The notes: a model not told the origin generated them from the letters alone. DNA of 53,419 nucleotides from an uncultured Bacteroidia bacterium (GCA_902796555.1 CADBPR010000014.1:1-53419), one strand, 5' to 3'. Numbered from the stretch's first letter, positions 8,421 through 18,364 are shown. Numbers and translations: made by a program.

Positions 8421-9674
8421 ATGCAACAGCACATTGACAATTACGATTTCACTGGCAAAAGAGCCATTGTACGTGTCGACTTCAACGTTCCGCTGAACGA
8501 AAATTTCGAAATTACCGACGATACCCGCATCCGCCGGGCCATGCCGACCCTCAAGAAAGTTCTCGAGAAGGGCGGTTCTTTGATTATCATGTCCCATCTG
8601 GGCCGTCCTAAGAAAGTGGACCCGAAATTCTCCCTCAAACACATCGTGGGCCGCGTCAGCGAGTGCCTGGGCGTTCCCGTCCAGTTTGCGGACGACTGCA
8701 TGAAAGCCGATGCGCAGGCTGCTGCCCTGAAGCCGGGTGAGGCCCTGTTGCTGGAGAATCTCCGTTACTATGCCGAAGAAGAAGGCAAACCGCGCGGTCT
8801 CGCCGAGGATGCCACGGACGAGGAGAAGAAAGCGGCCAAGGCTGCCGTCAAGGCCAGCCAGAAGGAATTTGTGAAGAAACTCGCCAGCTATGCCGACTGC
8901 TATATCAATGACGCTTTCGGTACGGCGCACCGGGCCCACGCTTCCACCGCCCTCATCGCCGAGTATTTCCCGAACGACAAGATGTTCGGCTACCTGATGG
9001 AAGGCGAAATCAAAGCGATTGACAATGTCCTGAAGAACGCGCAGCGTCCGCTGACCGCCATCATCGGCGGCTCCAAGGTGTCTTCCAAACTGGCCGTCCT
9101 GAAGAACCTGGTCGGCAAGGTGGACAATCTCATCATCGGCGGCGGTATGGGCTATACGTTCATCAAGGCCCAGGGCGGCAAAATCGGTCTCTCCCTGCAT
9201 GAGGATGAACTGATTCCCGATGCGCTCGAGATTCTCGCCACGGCGAAAGAGAAAGGCGTGAACGTCTATCTTTCGATTCAGACGGTGGCCGGCCAGGCAT
9301 TTGAAAACGACACGCCCCAGCGCATCTTCGATACCCACAATATCGCCGATGACTGGGAAGGTATGGATGCCGCTCCTGCTACCCTCGAAGCCTGGAAGAA
9401 AGTGATTCTCGCTTCCAAGACCATTCTGTGGAACGGTCCCGTCGGTGTGTTCGAACTTCCGAACTTCGCCAAGGGTACCCTGCAGATTGCCGAGGACCTC
9501 GCGGAAGCCACGAAGAACGGCGCCTATACCCTCGTGGGCGGCGGCGACTCTGTTGCGGCTGTTACCCAGATGGGCTATGCCGACAAGGTCAGCTATGTTT
9601 CCACCGGCGGCGGCGCCATGCTCGAAGCGATTGAAGGTAAAGTCCTTCCCGGCATCGCTGCCATTCAGGACTAA
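8421..9674 (+). CDS. pgk: Phosphoglycerate kinase
   Basis: Glycolytic enzyme transferring phosphate from 1,3-bisphosphoglycerate to ADP. At 417 aa it has the length typical of Bacteroidota. It shows the signature VRVDFNVPL near the N-terminus, SHLGRP, the substrate-binding HRAHAST region, GGSKVSSKL, and the nucleotide-binding [10 protein letters not shown] and GGGDSVAA near the end. The ATG at 8421 is chosen over an in-frame TTG fifteen bases upstream because it starts the conserved N-terminus. It has its own promoter and a strong terminator, so it is probably monocistronic. Confidence 0.97.
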   Translation: MQQHIDNYDFTGKRAIVRVDFNVPLNENFEITDDTRIRRAMPTLKKVLEKGGSLIIMSHLGRPKKVDPKFSLKHIVGRVSECLGVPVQFADDCMKADAQAAALKPGEALLLENLRYYAEEEGKPRGLAEDATDEEKKAAKAAVKASQKEFVKKLASYADCYINDAFGTAHRAHASTALIAEYFPNDKMFGYLMEGEIKAIDNVLKNAQRPLTAIIGGSKVSSKLAVLKNLVGKVDNLIIGGGMGYTFIKAQGGKIGLSLHEDELIPDALEILATAKEKGVNVYLSIQTVAGQAFENDTPQRIFDTHNIADDWEGMDAAPATLEAWKKVILASKTILWNGPVGVFELPNFAKGTLQIAEDLAEATKNGAYTLVGGGDSVAAVTQMGYADKVSYVSTGGGAMLEAIEGKVLPGIAAIQD

Positions 9675-9696
9675 GATTCCGCACATTCCCGTTTAC

Positions 9697-9732
9697 AAGG
9701 CCGGCTCTTTTTGGGGGGCGGCCTTTTTTTTT
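9697..9732 (+). terminator. Rho-independent terminator of pgk
   Basis: AAGGCCG (9697-9703) pairs with CGGCCTT (9719-9725) around a 15-base loop, and the stem runs into a T tract to 9732. It starts 22 bases after the pgk stop. Confidence 0.85.
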
Positions 9733-9780
9733 GATGTTGCCTTTTTACTTTCCGGGATTTTTTGCATCTAAAAAAGCGTT

Positions 9781-10137
9781 ATGGAAGATAGAAAACACAT
9801 GTACACCGTTCCCGAAGGTTATTTCGGGCAGTTGCAGGAGCGCTTGTCCGGGATTCCCCGCCGTCAGGCGGCCGTGACCCCCTGGATGCGCGTAAGGCCG
9901 TATGTCGCGCTGGCCGCTTCTTTCCTTGTCATGGTAACGGCCGGGACTTGGATACTGCGCAAGACCCAGCCTGCGGCGGATGTCTTCCCGATGGAAGAAT
10001 GGCTGACCGATGCCAATCCCTATGCCGTCGCAGCCATTCTGGCCGACAGTGAAACCCCTGCACCCACCACGGAAGAAGTGGTGCAGTACCTGATTGATTC
10101 TGGAATTAATGTAGCATATTATGAAACGGATGATTAG
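9781..10137 (+). CDS. Small single-span membrane protein, possibly anti-sigma-like
   Basis: A 118-aa protein of unknown function. It begins with a soluble stretch containing VPEGYFGQL, a motif common at the start of small Bacteroidota membrane proteins that accompany ECF sigma factors. One hydrophobic segment follows at about residues 43-59 (YVALAASFLVMVTAGTWIL), then an acidic periplasmic tail. It overlaps the downstream Spy-like gene by 17 bases, so the two are translationally linked. In many relatives an ECF sigma gene precedes such pairs, but here the upstream gene is pgk with its terminator. The anti-sigma role is inferred only from this resemblance. Confidence 0.7.
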   Translation: MEDRKHMYTVPEGYFGQLQERLSGIPRRQAAVTPWMRVRPYVALAASFLVMVTAGTWILRKTQPAADVFPMEEWLTDANPYAVAAILADSETPAPTTEEVVQYLIDSGINVAYYETDD

Positions 10138-10603
10138 CATGGCCCTGCTCCTCTGCTGCTTTTTCACAGGCGCATTGCAGGCCCAGGACAAAAAAGAAAA
10201 CCGGCGCGAAAACATGCGCGCGGAAATGGTGGCCTATTTTACCGCCGAGGTGGACCTGACTCCTGCTGAGGCAGAAAAGTTCTGGCCCGTGTTCAATGAA
10301 GCGAAAGACTTGCAGCACAAGACGTTCAAGGAAGCGCATGATGCCTATAAAGCCTTGGCGAAGGGCATCAAGGAAGGCAAGACCGGGGCGGAAATTGCCG
10401 CGCTGACCGATGCCTACCTCAAAGCGCAGGAGGCTTCGAACACAGCCTTCTCTTCCTATCTGCCGAAGTTCCGCAGCATACTGTCCGAAGAGAAAGTGGC
10501 CCGGGTGTTCATGGCAGAAGAAAAATTTCGCCGGGAGCAGATTCACAAGCTCCGTCCCGGCGAGGAACGCAAGGGTGGCGAGCGGAAAGGAGGCCGCCGC
10601 TAG
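10121..10603 (+). CDS. Periplasmic Spy/CpxP-like protein
   Basis: A 160-aa secreted protein. The signal peptide ends near LQAQ-D (about residue 22). The mature part is almost all charged helix, with a [17 protein letters not shown] segment, an [13 protein letters not shown] motif that resembles the LTxxQ-type repeats of Spy/CpxP proteins, and a basic, Gly-rich tail ([11 protein letters not shown]). Such proteins act as periplasmic chaperones or stress sensors. The gene overlaps the preceding membrane-protein gene by 17 bases and converges on lolD with a 4-base overlap, leaving no room for a separate terminator. Family membership is likely; the signal sensed is unknown. Confidence 0.72.
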   Translation: MKRMISMALLLCCFFTGALQAQDKKENRRENMRAEMVAYFTAEVDLTPAEAEKFWPVFNEAKDLQHKTFKEAHDAYKALAKGIKEGKTGAEIAALTDAYLKAQEASNTAFSSYLPKFRSILSEEKVARVFMAEEKFRREQIHKLRPGEERKGGERKGGRR

Positions 10604-11259
10604 GGCTGCTCAAAGCGGCCGTCCCGCATGAACAGGCGTCGTTCGCAAAGGGCGGCGAGGTCGGCATCGTGCGTGACAATCACAAAGGTCTGGCCGAAAC
10701 GGTCGCGCAGAGAGAAAAACAGTTTGTGCAGTTCCGTTTTGGTGACACTGTCCAAGTTACCGGAAGGCTCGTCGGCAAAAATGACGGCGGGCCTGTTGAT
10801 TAATGCCCGGGCGATGGCAACCCGCTGCTGCTCACCGCCGGAAAGCTCCGAAGGCTTGTGGGACGTCCGGTCCGAGAGCCCCAGTGTATCCAGCAGTTGC
10901 AGGGCCTCCTCCCGTGCGGTTTTCGTATTTTTCCCGGCGATGAAGGCCGGAATCATGACGTTCTCCAGTGCGGAGAATTCCGGAAGCAGGTGATGGAACT
11001 GGAAGACAAAGCCGATTTTCCGGTTGCGGAAGCGGGACAGGTCGTCTCCGTGGAGGGCCAGGACATCGGTCCCGTCTATCGTCAGCGTTCCGCTGTCCGG
11101 CGTGGACAAGGTGCCCAGAATCTGCAGCAGGGTGGACTTGCCGGCACCGGAAGCGCCCATAATCGACACCACTTCCCCCTCTTTCGCGTCGAAATCCACT
11201 CCTTTCAGCACCCGCAGGGAGCCGAAGCTTTTTTCAATTCCTTTGGCCTGTATAATCAT
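10600..11259 (-). CDS. lolD: ABC transporter ATP-binding protein, LolD type
   Basis: ATPase subunit of a LolCDE/MacB-type transporter, which releases lipoproteins from the inner membrane for delivery to the outer membrane. The 219-aa length and motifs fit LolD: Walker A GASGAGKS (residues 35-42), a Q-loop in [12 protein letters not shown] (a characteristic LolD segment), signature LSGGEQQR, Walker B VIFADEP and the switch His in VTHD. No LolC/E permease gene is adjacent, as is common in Bacteroidota. It is divergent from lgt, the other lipoprotein-maturation gene here. Confidence 0.88.
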   Translation of the reverse strand: MIIQAKGIEKSFGSLRVLKGVDFDAKEGEVVSIMGASGAGKSTLLQILGTLSTPDSGTLTIDGTDVLALHGDDLSRFRNRKIGFVFQFHHLLPEFSALENVMIPAFIAGKNTKTAREEALQLLDTLGLSDRTSHKPSELSGGEQQRVAIARALINRPAVIFADEPSGNLDSVTKTELHKLFFSLRDRFGQTFVIVTHDADLAALCERRLFMRDGRFEQP

Positions 11260-11277
11260 AACATCGTCTTTCTTGCC

Positions 11278-11286
11278 GCAAACATA
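11278..11286 (-). promoter_or_regulatory. -7 element of the lolD promoter
   Basis: TATGTTTGC on the minus strand, 18 bases before the lolD ATG, fits TAnnTTTGC. The nearest TTTG (11300-11303) is only 13 bases upstream, so the -33 part is not standard. Confidence 0.6.
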
Positions 11287-11330
11287 CGAAAAAAATCGCC
11301 AAATCCGGCTGAAACTCGGTAGAATAATCG

Positions 11331-11339
11331 TAAATTTGC
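11331..11339 (+). promoter_or_regulatory. -7 element of the lgt promoter
   Basis: TAAATTTGC matches TAnnTTTGC and lies 21 bases before the lgt ATG at 11361. No clear TTTG lies at the right distance. It is divergent from the lolD promoter, about 45 bases away. Confidence 0.65.
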
Positions 11340-11360
11340 AGGTTAAACAAGATATTGGAT

Positions 11361-12242
11361 ATGTTTGAGTTATTGTTCGTCCACTGGAACGTCAATCCGG
11401 AAATATTTCACATCGGTCCCCTGAGCATCCGCTGGTACTCCCTGCTGTTCGTGTCGGGCTTCATCATCGGCTGGTTTATCTTCCGCTGGTTCTTCCGCCG
11501 CGAAGGCGTACCGGAGAAACTGCTGGGCCCGCTGCTGTACACCCTGCTGATCTGCACCATCGTCGGCGCCCGTCTGGGGCACTGCCTGTTCTATCAGCCG
11601 GATTATTACCTGACCAGCTGGTCCGGATTCCTGGAGATTTTCATGCCCTGGAAAGGCGGTCTGGCCAGTCATGGCGGCACCATCGCCCTGATTATCGGCA
11701 TGATCTGGTTCTGCAACAAATACGGCAAGAAAGAAGGATTCGACTTCTTCTGGCTGGTGGACCGGCTGGTGATTCCGATTTGCTTCGCCGCCGCCCTGAT
11801 TCGTCTCGGAAACCTCTTCAATTCAGAAATTTACGGAGACGTGACCACCCTTCCGTGGGGCTTTATCTTCGAGCGGAACGGAGAGACGCAGCCCAAGCAC
11901 CCCACCCAGCTGTATGAGGCCCTGACCTATACGCTGCTGGGCTTCTTCCTGCTGTGGCTCTATGTCAAAAAGATGGACAAACTCAAACGGGGCACCATCC
12001 TGGGCATCTTCTTCATCATCCTCTTCGGGATGCGGATTCTCATCGAATTTATCAAGGAGCCCCAGGTCGGATTCGAAGAAGGCATGGCGTTGAACATGGG
12101 GCAGCTGCTCAGCATCCCCTTTGTCGTAGCCGGCATCGTCATCCTGTTGTGGAGTATCTTCAAAGGGAAATCCTCGGCGCTGGACAAACCCCAGCCGCCG
12201 CAGAAGCCGCAACGTGCGCCGGGCAATGTCCACAGTTTATGA
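11361..12242 (+). CDS. lgt: Prolipoprotein diacylglyceryl transferase
   Basis: Inner-membrane enzyme that attaches diacylglycerol to the lipobox cysteine of prolipoproteins. At 293 aa with about seven hydrophobic segments it fits the family. Key segments are [12 protein letters not shown] at the start, [20 protein letters not shown] with the essential His, and [13 protein letters not shown], which matches the Lgt signature. HPTQLYEAL follows. The ATG at 11361 is preferred to an in-frame TTG six bases upstream. A short hydrophilic Pro/Gln-rich tail closes the protein. Several predicted lipoproteins in this window would be substrates. Confidence 0.95.
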   Translation: MFELLFVHWNVNPEIFHIGPLSIRWYSLLFVSGFIIGWFIFRWFFRREGVPEKLLGPLLYTLLICTIVGARLGHCLFYQPDYYLTSWSGFLEIFMPWKGGLASHGGTIALIIGMIWFCNKYGKKEGFDFFWLVDRLVIPICFAAALIRLGNLFNSEIYGDVTTLPWGFIFERNGETQPKHPTQLYEALTYTLLGFFLLWLYVKKMDKLKRGTILGIFFIILFGMRILIEFIKEPQVGFEEGMALNMGQLLSIPFVVAGIVILLWSIFKGKSSALDKPQPPQKPQRAPGNVHSL

Positions 12243-12252
12243 ATCGTTTTAC

Positions 12253-12284
12253 AAGGTCTACTCCATTCCGGTTGTAGACCTTTT
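12253..12284 (+). terminator. Rho-independent terminator of lgt
   Basis: AAGGTCTAC (12253-12261) pairs perfectly with GTAGACCTT (12274-12282) around a 12-base loop, ending in four T. It lies 10 bases after the lgt stop. Confidence 0.75.
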
Positions 12285-12320
12285 GATTGTTTTGTGGTGG
12301 TTTTGACCAATAATTTGGTA

Positions 12321-12330
12321 TATATTTTGC
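12321..12330 (+). promoter_or_regulatory. Probable -7 element of the RND efflux operon
   Basis: TATATTTTGC resembles TAnnTTTGC with one extra base between TA and TTTGC, and lies 38 bases before the first gene. It is the only promoter-like sequence between the lgt terminator and the operon. The match is imperfect. Confidence 0.4.
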
Positions 12331-12368
12331 GCCGGGAAACGGCTTGTAAAAAATAGACAGACAAACAG

Positions 12369-13925
12369 ATGAGAAAACAATTGAGAACAGTTTTGGCGGG
12401 CTTGGTAGTGATGCTCAGCCCGGCCATGACGGGATTCTGCGCATGGGCTCAGTACAAGACCGGCGAGACGCCGGCAGAGCCCCGGGATACGTCCACCGTG
12501 GTTCTGACCCTGGACGACGCCCTGAAGATAGCGCTCAGCGAAAATGTCACCGTCCGGGTAGCGGATATGGAGATTACCCGAACCGAATACGCACGGCGGG
12601 GTACCTATGCCTCCCTGCTCCCCCAGATCAATGCGACGGGCTCCTACCAGCGCACCATCAAGAAACAGATTATGTACATGGGCGGCGATGATAACGGTTC
12701 GTCCGGCGGTGGCATGGCTTCCATGTTCACCGGCATCATGGACCCGATCAACTATTATATCCAGGAGATTATCAAGGGAACCGGGCTGGTGATTCCGCCG
12801 TACCAGGCTCCTGAGAAAGAAGAAACGACGACCCAGTCGTCCAACGAAGGCTTTGCCGTCGGCCGCTGGAATTCCTTCAACGGCGGTGTGTCGGCTGCGA
12901 TGCCGCTAATCAACGCGACCTTGTGGGAAAGCGTCCGGAACGCGGGTACCGCCTGTGAGCTGGCCGTTGAAAAAGCCCGTTCCTCCCGGATGGACATGAT
13001 TGCCCAGGTCAAGCAGGCCTATTACAACGTGCTGATGGCCAAGGAAGCGTTCAACGTCTATAAGGAAGTGTACGAGAATGCGGTCAACAACTTTGCCCAG
13101 ACCGAGAAACGCTTCCAGGTGCGGAAGGCCTCCGAACTGGAATATGTCCGGGCGAAAGCCAATGTGTCCCAGGCTGTTCCGAACGTGTATAACGGTGAAA
13201 GCGCCGTCATTCTGGCCCTGTGGCAGCTGAAGGCCGTCATGGGCATAGACCTGGACCGCAACATCGATACGGCCGGCAGCCTGGAAGACTACGCCGCCGG
13301 TATGGTGGAGTCGCTGGTGGACGGGGAAAATACCACGCTGGATTACAATACGACGATGCGTCAGCTGGGCTTGCAGGCCGAGCAGCTGGCCCATGCGATT
13401 CGCATGCAGACCTTTGCCAACCTGCCGACGCTCAGCGTCAACTTCTCCTACAGCATGAATGCCATGACGAACGACTTCAACTTTGCCGAATACAAGTGGA
13501 CGCCGTATTCCTTCGTCGGGCTGACCCTTTCCATCCCCATCTTCACGGGGTTGAAGAACCTCAACAGCGTCCGCCAGGCCAAGGTGCAGAAGGCGGAACT
13601 GGACCTGCAGCGCGAAGATACGGAGCGGCAGCTGAAAATTGCCATCCGTCAGGCGCTCAATACGATGCAGACCAGCATCAAGAGCTATTATTCCGCCCAG
13701 GAGGCGGTCGACCTGGCCCGCAAGGCCTATGAGATTTCCGAGCAGTCCTACCAGGTGGGCAAGAGTACCCTGACCGACCTGAACGACGCGCAGCTGGTGC
13801 TGACCCAGTCCCGGCTGGCCCAGTGCCAGGCCATCAACAGTTTCCTGGTGGCGAAGTCCGGCCTGGAGAAGATTGTCGGGCACGATTTCCTGGATGAAGA
13901 GGACAAAGTGGATTTAGGAAAATAA
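12369..13925 (+). CDS. TolC-family outer-membrane efflux channel
   Basis: A 518-aa outer-membrane factor that forms the exit duct of the tripartite pump encoded by the next two genes. A signal peptide ends near residue 28 (FCAWAQ). The TolC fold shows in the long helical repeats: ALKIALSENVTVRVADMEI in the first half and QVGKSTLTDLNDAQLVLTQSRLAQCQAINSFLVAKSGLEKIVG in the second, matching the two OEP repeats. A Gly/Ser/Met-rich insertion lies near residues 105-125. It is the first gene of the operon, 12 bases before the adaptor gene. The substrate of the pump cannot be read from the sequence. Confidence 0.9.
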   Translation: MRKQLRTVLAGLVVMLSPAMTGFCAWAQYKTGETPAEPRDTSTVVLTLDDALKIALSENVTVRVADMEITRTEYARRGTYASLLPQINATGSYQRTIKKQIMYMGGDDNGSSGGGMASMFTGIMDPINYYIQEIIKGTGLVIPPYQAPEKEETTTQSSNEGFAVGRWNSFNGGVSAAMPLINATLWESVRNAGTACELAVEKARSSRMDMIAQVKQAYYNVLMAKEAFNVYKEVYENAVNNFAQTEKRFQVRKASELEYVRAKANVSQAVPNVYNGESAVILALWQLKAVMGIDLDRNIDTAGSLEDYAAGMVESLVDGENTTLDYNTTMRQLGLQAEQLAHAIRMQTFANLPTLSVNFSYSMNAMTNDFNFAEYKWTPYSFVGLTLSIPIFTGLKNLNSVRQAKVQKAELDLQREDTERQLKIAIRQALNTMQTSIKSYYSAQEAVDLARKAYEISEQSYQVGKSTLTDLNDAQLVLTQSRLAQCQAINSFLVAKSGLEKIVGHDFLDEEDKVDLGK

Positions 13926-13937
13926 AAATAACGAAAT

Positions 13938-14963
13938 ATGAAGAAATTGATAGGAACGGGCCTTGCAGCCCTCGTACTCCTTTCCTGCGGCAACCGTACC
14001 GGCAAGACCGGCGCCGCCCCCGCCGCTGCGGCGCAAGTGGAGAAGATACCGGTCGTCGAGACGGTCCAAACCGTGATGCGGGAGGTCCCGCAGGAGAGTT
14101 TGTATTCCGCTACGGTGCAGCCCTATGCCACCAACAACATCGTTTCCCAGACCGCCGGCCGTATCCGGAAAATCAATGTGGAGGTAGGGGATTATGTCAT
14201 CAAGGGCCAGGTGCTGGCCGAGATGGACCGCCTGCAGCTGGACCAGACCCGTCTGCAGATGGTCAACGACTCCACGGAACTGTCCCGCGTACGTTCCCTC
14301 TTTGCCAAGGGCGGCGTGTCCCAGTCCGACCTGGAGGCCCTGGAACTGGCCTACACCGTGCGCCGGTCCACATATCAGAACCTGCTGGAGAATACCATCC
14401 TGCGTTCCCCGCTGACGGGCTTTGTCACCGCCCGCAACTATGACGCCGGCGACATGTATACCATGAGCATGCCGATTTTCACGGTGCAGCAGGTGTACCC
14501 CGTGAAACTGCTGGTGGGCGTTTCCGAGAGCGAGTACCAGAAAGTCAAGAAGGGTGACGCCGTTACCCTCACGGTGGACGCGATTCCCGGCCGGACCTTC
14601 ACCGGCAAGGTGAACCGCCTGTATCCGACCATCGATGCCGCCACCCATACCTTTATGGCGGAAGTCATCGTGACCAATGCCGACAAAGTGCTGCGCCCGG
14701 GCATGTACGCCCGTGTGACCGTCACCTTCGGGGTGAACCGGAGCGTCATCGTGCCCGACCAGGCCATCGTCAAGCAGGAAGGCACGGGCCAGCGTTTCAT
14801 TTATATCCTGAACGAAGACAATACCGTCTCCTACGTGCCGGTTACCCTGGGCCGCCACCTGGGCAACGAATACGAAGTGACCGAAGGCCTGCAGGCCGGA
14901 CAGACGGTCGTGTCCAAGGGACAGGTCAATCTGCGTGATGGTATCAAAGTAGAGGTCAAGTAG
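13938..14963 (+). CDS. RND efflux periplasmic adaptor (HlyD/AcrA family), lipoprotein
   Basis: Membrane-fusion protein linking the inner-membrane RND pump to the TolC channel. The 341-aa precursor begins MKKLIGTGLAALVLLSCG, an N-terminal lipobox (LLSC, Cys about residue 17), so it should be anchored as a lipoprotein. A lipoyl-like domain (GRIRKINVEVGDYVIKGQVLAEMD), a short helical hairpin (LARxxL-type LSRVRSLFAKGGVSQSDLEALE), then the LRSPLTGFVTARN and PGMYARVTV segments give the standard order. It is two bases from the pump gene. Family and partner are secure. Confidence 0.92.
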   Translation: MKKLIGTGLAALVLLSCGNRTGKTGAAPAAAAQVEKIPVVETVQTVMREVPQESLYSATVQPYATNNIVSQTAGRIRKINVEVGDYVIKGQVLAEMDRLQLDQTRLQMVNDSTELSRVRSLFAKGGVSQSDLEALELAYTVRRSTYQNLLENTILRSPLTGFVTARNYDAGDMYTMSMPIFTVQQVYPVKLLVGVSESEYQKVKKGDAVTLTVDAIPGRTFTGKVNRLYPTIDAATHTFMAEVIVTNADKVLRPGMYARVTVTFGVNRSVIVPDQAIVKQEGTGQRFIYILNEDNTVSYVPVTLGRHLGNEYEVTEGLQAGQTVVSKGQVNLRDGIKVEVK

Positions 14964-14965
14964 TT

Positions 14966-17900
14966 ATGAGTATATACAGAACAGCAGTCAACAACCCGGT
15001 AACGACCTTCCTGATTTTCCTGGCGTTCGCGATTCTGGGCGTTTTCTCGCTGACCCGGCTGCCGATTGACTTCTTCCCCGACATGGAGTCGAACACCATC
15101 ATGGTGATGTCCTCCTACCCCGGGGCGAGCGCCGAAGATGTGGAAACCAACCTGACCAAGGTGTTGGAGAACTCCCTGAACGGTGTCAGCGACCTGAAGA
15201 ACCTCAGCTCCCAGTCCCGTGAAAACGTCAGCGTGCTGACCCTGGAATTCGAATACGGCATTGACATCGAAGAGGCGACCAACAACGTCCGCGACAAACT
15301 GGACATGGTCAATTCCCTGCTGCCGGACGGGGCGTCGCTCCCGATGATTTTCAAGTTCAGCGCCGACGACATGCCGATCATGATGATGTCGGCGACGGCG
15401 GACCAGAGTGTTTCCGCCCTGGACAAGATTCTGGACGACAAGGTGGCCACCCCGCTGGCCCGCGTCAGCGGCGTCGGTACGGTGTCCGTGGCCGGTGCGC
15501 CGAAGCGTGAAATCCAGGTCTTCTGCGACCCGACCAAACTGGAAGCCTACCATCTTTCCATCACCCAGATATCCAGCCTGATTGCCGCCGAGAACCGCAA
15601 CGTGCCCAGCGGCAGCATCGACATCGGGTCCGAAACCTACACCCTCCGGGTGGAAAAGGAGTTCAAGGACCCGCAGGAACTGCTCGACCTGGTGGTCGGC
15701 TATGCCAATGGAAACGTGGTGTACCTGCGCGACGTGGCCCGGGTCTATGACGGGCTGGAAGAAAAGTCGCAGGAGTCCTATACCAACGGCGTCCGGGGCG
15801 CCCAGGTCATCATCCAGAAGCAGTCCGGCTCCAATACCGTTGAGGTGGTCCGCAAGGTGAAGAAGGCCATGAAGCAGATTGAAAAGACGCTGCCTTCCGA
15901 CGTGCAGTTCACCCTGGTGGTGGACAATTCCGAGAATATCATCAACACGATTCACTCCCTGATTGAGACCATCGCCATTACCTTTGCGGTGGTGATGCTG
16001 GTGGTGTTCCTCTTCCTGGGCCGTTGGCGCGGCACCATCATCGTCGTGCTCAGCATCCCGATTGCCCTGCTGGCCTCGCTGATGTACCTGCTGGCCACCG
16101 GCAATTCGCTGAACATCGTGTCCATGTCCGCCCTGTCCATTGCGATTGGTATGGTGGTGGACGACGCCATCGTGGTGCTGGAGAACGTGACGACCCATCT
16201 GGAACGTGGCGAAAAGCCCAAAGAGGCGGCCGTGCACGGTACGGCCGAGGTGGGTATTTCCGTGATTGCTTCCACCCTGACGATGCTTTGCGTCTTCCTG
16301 CCCCTGACCATGATTCAGGGAATGGCGGGCGTGCTCTTCAAGCAGCTGGGCTGGATTGTGAGCATCATCATGGTCGTGTCCACGACGGCTGCCCTGACCC
16401 TGGTGCCGATGATGTGCTCCCAGATGCTGCGCACCGGCCGGAAAACCAACCGGCTCCACGATATTCTTTTTGGCCCGGTGAACCGTTTCCTGGATGCCAT
16501 TTCCGCCGGCTACAGCAAGCTGATTGCCTGGTGCATGCAGCACAAGAAACTCATTCTCGCCGGCGCGCTGGTCATTTTCGTGGCGGTGTTCGTCCTGTTG
16601 GGCCCGAGCCTGAAGACCGAGTTCTTCCCGCGGGCTGACCAGGGCCGTCTGTCGGCGACGATTGAACTGCCCATCGGAACCTCCCAGGACGTGACCCGGG
16701 ACGTGGCCGAAAGAATCTATGAGCGTATCCGTCAGGATGTTCCGGAAATCAAGGTGATGAGCTACCGCTTCGGCCAGGCCGACAGCGACAACGCCTTCGC
16801 TTCGATGCAGAACAACGGCGCCTACCTGATCAATATGAATATCCGCATCGGCAGCATGGAGGAGCGCGAGCGTTCCGTATTCGAGATCGCCGATATCGTC
16901 CGCGCCGACCTGCGCGAGTTCCCCGAACTGAAGAAATTCAATGTGACCGAGGGCGGCGGCATGGGTGGCGGCTCCACGGTCGTGCTGGAGATTTACGGCT
17001 ATGATTTCGCGACGACGGAAGCCGTGGCCCAGGACCTTCGCCAGAAGATGTACGACGACCCGTCCTTTACCCAGGTGCTGATCAGCCGTGACCAGTATAC
17101 GCCTGAGTATCAGGTAGATTTCGACCGCCAGAAGCTGGCGCTGAACGGCCTGAGTTCCACGACGGCTGCCGCGGCGCTGAGTGCCGCCATGAGCGGCAGC
17201 GTGACCTCCTTCTACCGCGAATCCGGCGACGAATACAACATCCGCGTTCGCTATGCGCCGGAGTTCCGCCGCAGCATCGAGGATATCGAAAACATCCTGG
17301 TGTACAACCAGACGGGACGCGGCATCCGAATCAAGGAACTGGGCCGTGTCATCGAAGCCAAGGTGCCGCCGACCATCGAGCGCAAGAACCGCGACCGTCT
17401 CATCAAAGTGACCGGTATCGTGGCCAACGGTAAGGCCTTGAGCGAAGCCGTCGCCGCCACGCAGCGCATCATTGACGCGAGCGAGATTCCGGCCGAAATC
17501 ACCCCGGTCATCGCCGGCGACTACGAGGACCAGCAGGACATGTTCGGCGACATGATTCTTCTGATTGCCCTGATGATTATCCTGGTGTACATGGTGATGG
17601 CCTCTCAGTTCGAATCCTTCATGGGTCCCTTCGTCATCATGTTCTCCATCCCCTTTGCCGCCGTCGGCGTGTTGCTGGGCCTGTGGGCCACGAATACGGC
17701 CCTGGGCGTGATGGGTATGGTCGGTATCATCATCCTGGTGGGTATCGTGGTAAAGAACGGTATCGTGCTGATAGACTACACCATCCTTTGCCAGGAACGG
17801 GGCATGTCGGTCCGCGATGCCTCTGTCACCGCCGCCAAGAGCCGTCTGCGCCCGATTCTGATGACAACCCTGACCACGGTGCTGGGCTTGCTGCCCATGG

Positions 17901-18067
17901 CCCTGGGTACGGGAGAAGGCTCCGAGATGTGGCGTTCGCTGGGTATGGTGGTGTGCTGGGGCCTGTCCATCTCCACCCTGATTACGCTGGTCATCATCCC
18001 GACCCTGTACTGCGGCTTCACCGAGCACAGGGCCCGGAGAAAGGCTCGCAAACTAGCTAAAGCATAG
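14966..18067 (+). CDS. RND multidrug efflux permease (AcrB/MexB-like, HAE1 family)
   Basis: Proton-driven inner-membrane pump of 1033 aa, full length for the family. It has the classic start (NNPVTTFLIFLAFAILGVFS, LPIDFFPD), two large periplasmic loops and two sets of six membrane segments. The proton-relay Asp pair is in AIGMVVDDAIVVLENV, and the second half shows GIVVKNGIVLIDY. The porter-domain text (SYPGASAEDVE, GVSDLKNLSSQSREN) is normal. It exports drugs, bile-type compounds or lipids; which one is not visible. It is followed six bases later by a small PG0541-type gene. A long antisense reading frame over it is a high-GC shadow. Confidence 0.95.
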   Translation: MSIYRTAVNNPVTTFLIFLAFAILGVFSLTRLPIDFFPDMESNTIMVMSSYPGASAEDVETNLTKVLENSLNGVSDLKNLSSQSRENVSVLTLEFEYGIDIEEATNNVRDKLDMVNSLLPDGASLPMIFKFSADDMPIMMMSATADQSVSALDKILDDKVATPLARVSGVGTVSVAGAPKREIQVFCDPTKLEAYHLSITQISSLIAAENRNVPSGSIDIGSETYTLRVEKEFKDPQELLDLVVGYANGNVVYLRDVARVYDGLEEKSQESYTNGVRGAQVIIQKQSGSNTVEVVRKVKKAMKQIEKTLPSDVQFTLVVDNSENIINTIHSLIETIAITFAVVMLVVFLFLGRWRGTIIVVLSIPIALLASLMYLLATGNSLNIVSMSALSIAIGMVVDDAIVVLENVTTHLERGEKPKEAAVHGTAEVGISVIASTLTMLCVFLPLTMIQGMAGVLFKQLGWIVSIIMVVSTTAALTLVPMMCSQMLRTGRKTNRLHDILFGPVNRFLDAISAGYSKLIAWCMQHKKLILAGALVIFVAVFVLLGPSLKTEFFPRADQGRLSATIELPIGTSQDVTRDVAERIYERIRQDVPEIKVMSYRFGQADSDNAFASMQNNGAYLINMNIRIGSMEERERSVFEIADIVRADLREFPELKKFNVTEGGGMGGGSTVVLEIYGYDFATTEAVAQDLRQKMYDDPSFTQVLISRDQYTPEYQVDFDRQKLALNGLSSTTAAAALSAAMSGSVTSFYRESGDEYNIRVRYAPEFRRSIEDIENILVYNQTGRGIRIKELGRVIEAKVPPTIERKNRDRLIKVTGIVANGKALSEAVAATQRIIDASEIPAEITPVIAGDYEDQQDMFGDMILLIALMIILVYMVMASQFESFMGPFVIMFSIPFAAVGVLLGLWATNTALGVMGMVGIIILVGIVVKNGIVLIDYTILCQERGMSVRDASVTAAKSRLRPILMTTLTTVLGLLPMALGTGEGSEMWRSLGMVVCWGLSISTLITLVIIPTLYCGFTEHRARRKARKLAKA

Positions 18068-18073
18068 AGCGTT

Positions 18074-18364
18074 ATGAAAGCGATATTCGTAGCATACAAC
18101 CAAGCCTACAACGAAGAAATCATCCAGGTCCTGGAAGCCTGCGGACAGCGGGGCTTCACCAAATGGGAGGATGTCGGCGGCCGGGGTACCCGGGACGGCG
18201 AACCCCATCTGGGCAACCACGCCTGGCCGACCCAGAACCACGCCCTGCTGGCGGTGGTGCCGGACGAGAAGGCGGCGGACATCCTGGACAGCCTCCGCCG
18301 GAAGGACCGTGAGAATCCGGACCTGGGCCTTCGGGCCTATGCCTGGACGGTCGAAGAGGCCTGA
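18074..18364 (+). CDS. PG0541-family transporter-associated protein
   Basis: A 96-aa soluble protein (MKAIFVAYNQAYNEEIIQVLE) resembling the PG0541 family of small, PII-like proteins that follow RND efflux genes in Bacteroidota. The FTKWEDVGGRGTRDGEPHLGNHAWPTQNHALL segment is the conserved centre. It is the last gene of the efflux operon, six bases after the permease. By analogy with PII-like proteins it could bind a small ligand and tune the pump, but no function has been shown that I can cite. The family call rests on length, sequence pattern and position. Confidence 0.75.
   Translation: MKAIFVAYNQAYNEEIIQVLEACGQRGFTKWEDVGGRGTRDGEPHLGNHAWPTQNHALLAVVPDEKAADILDSLRRKDRENPDLGLRAYAWTVEEA

Noticed and set aside
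14831..18028. Antisense reading frame of 1065 codons over the RND permease
   Set aside because: His/Gln/Gly-rich composition typical of the complement of a high-GC gene; the plus strand encodes a perfect RND pump.
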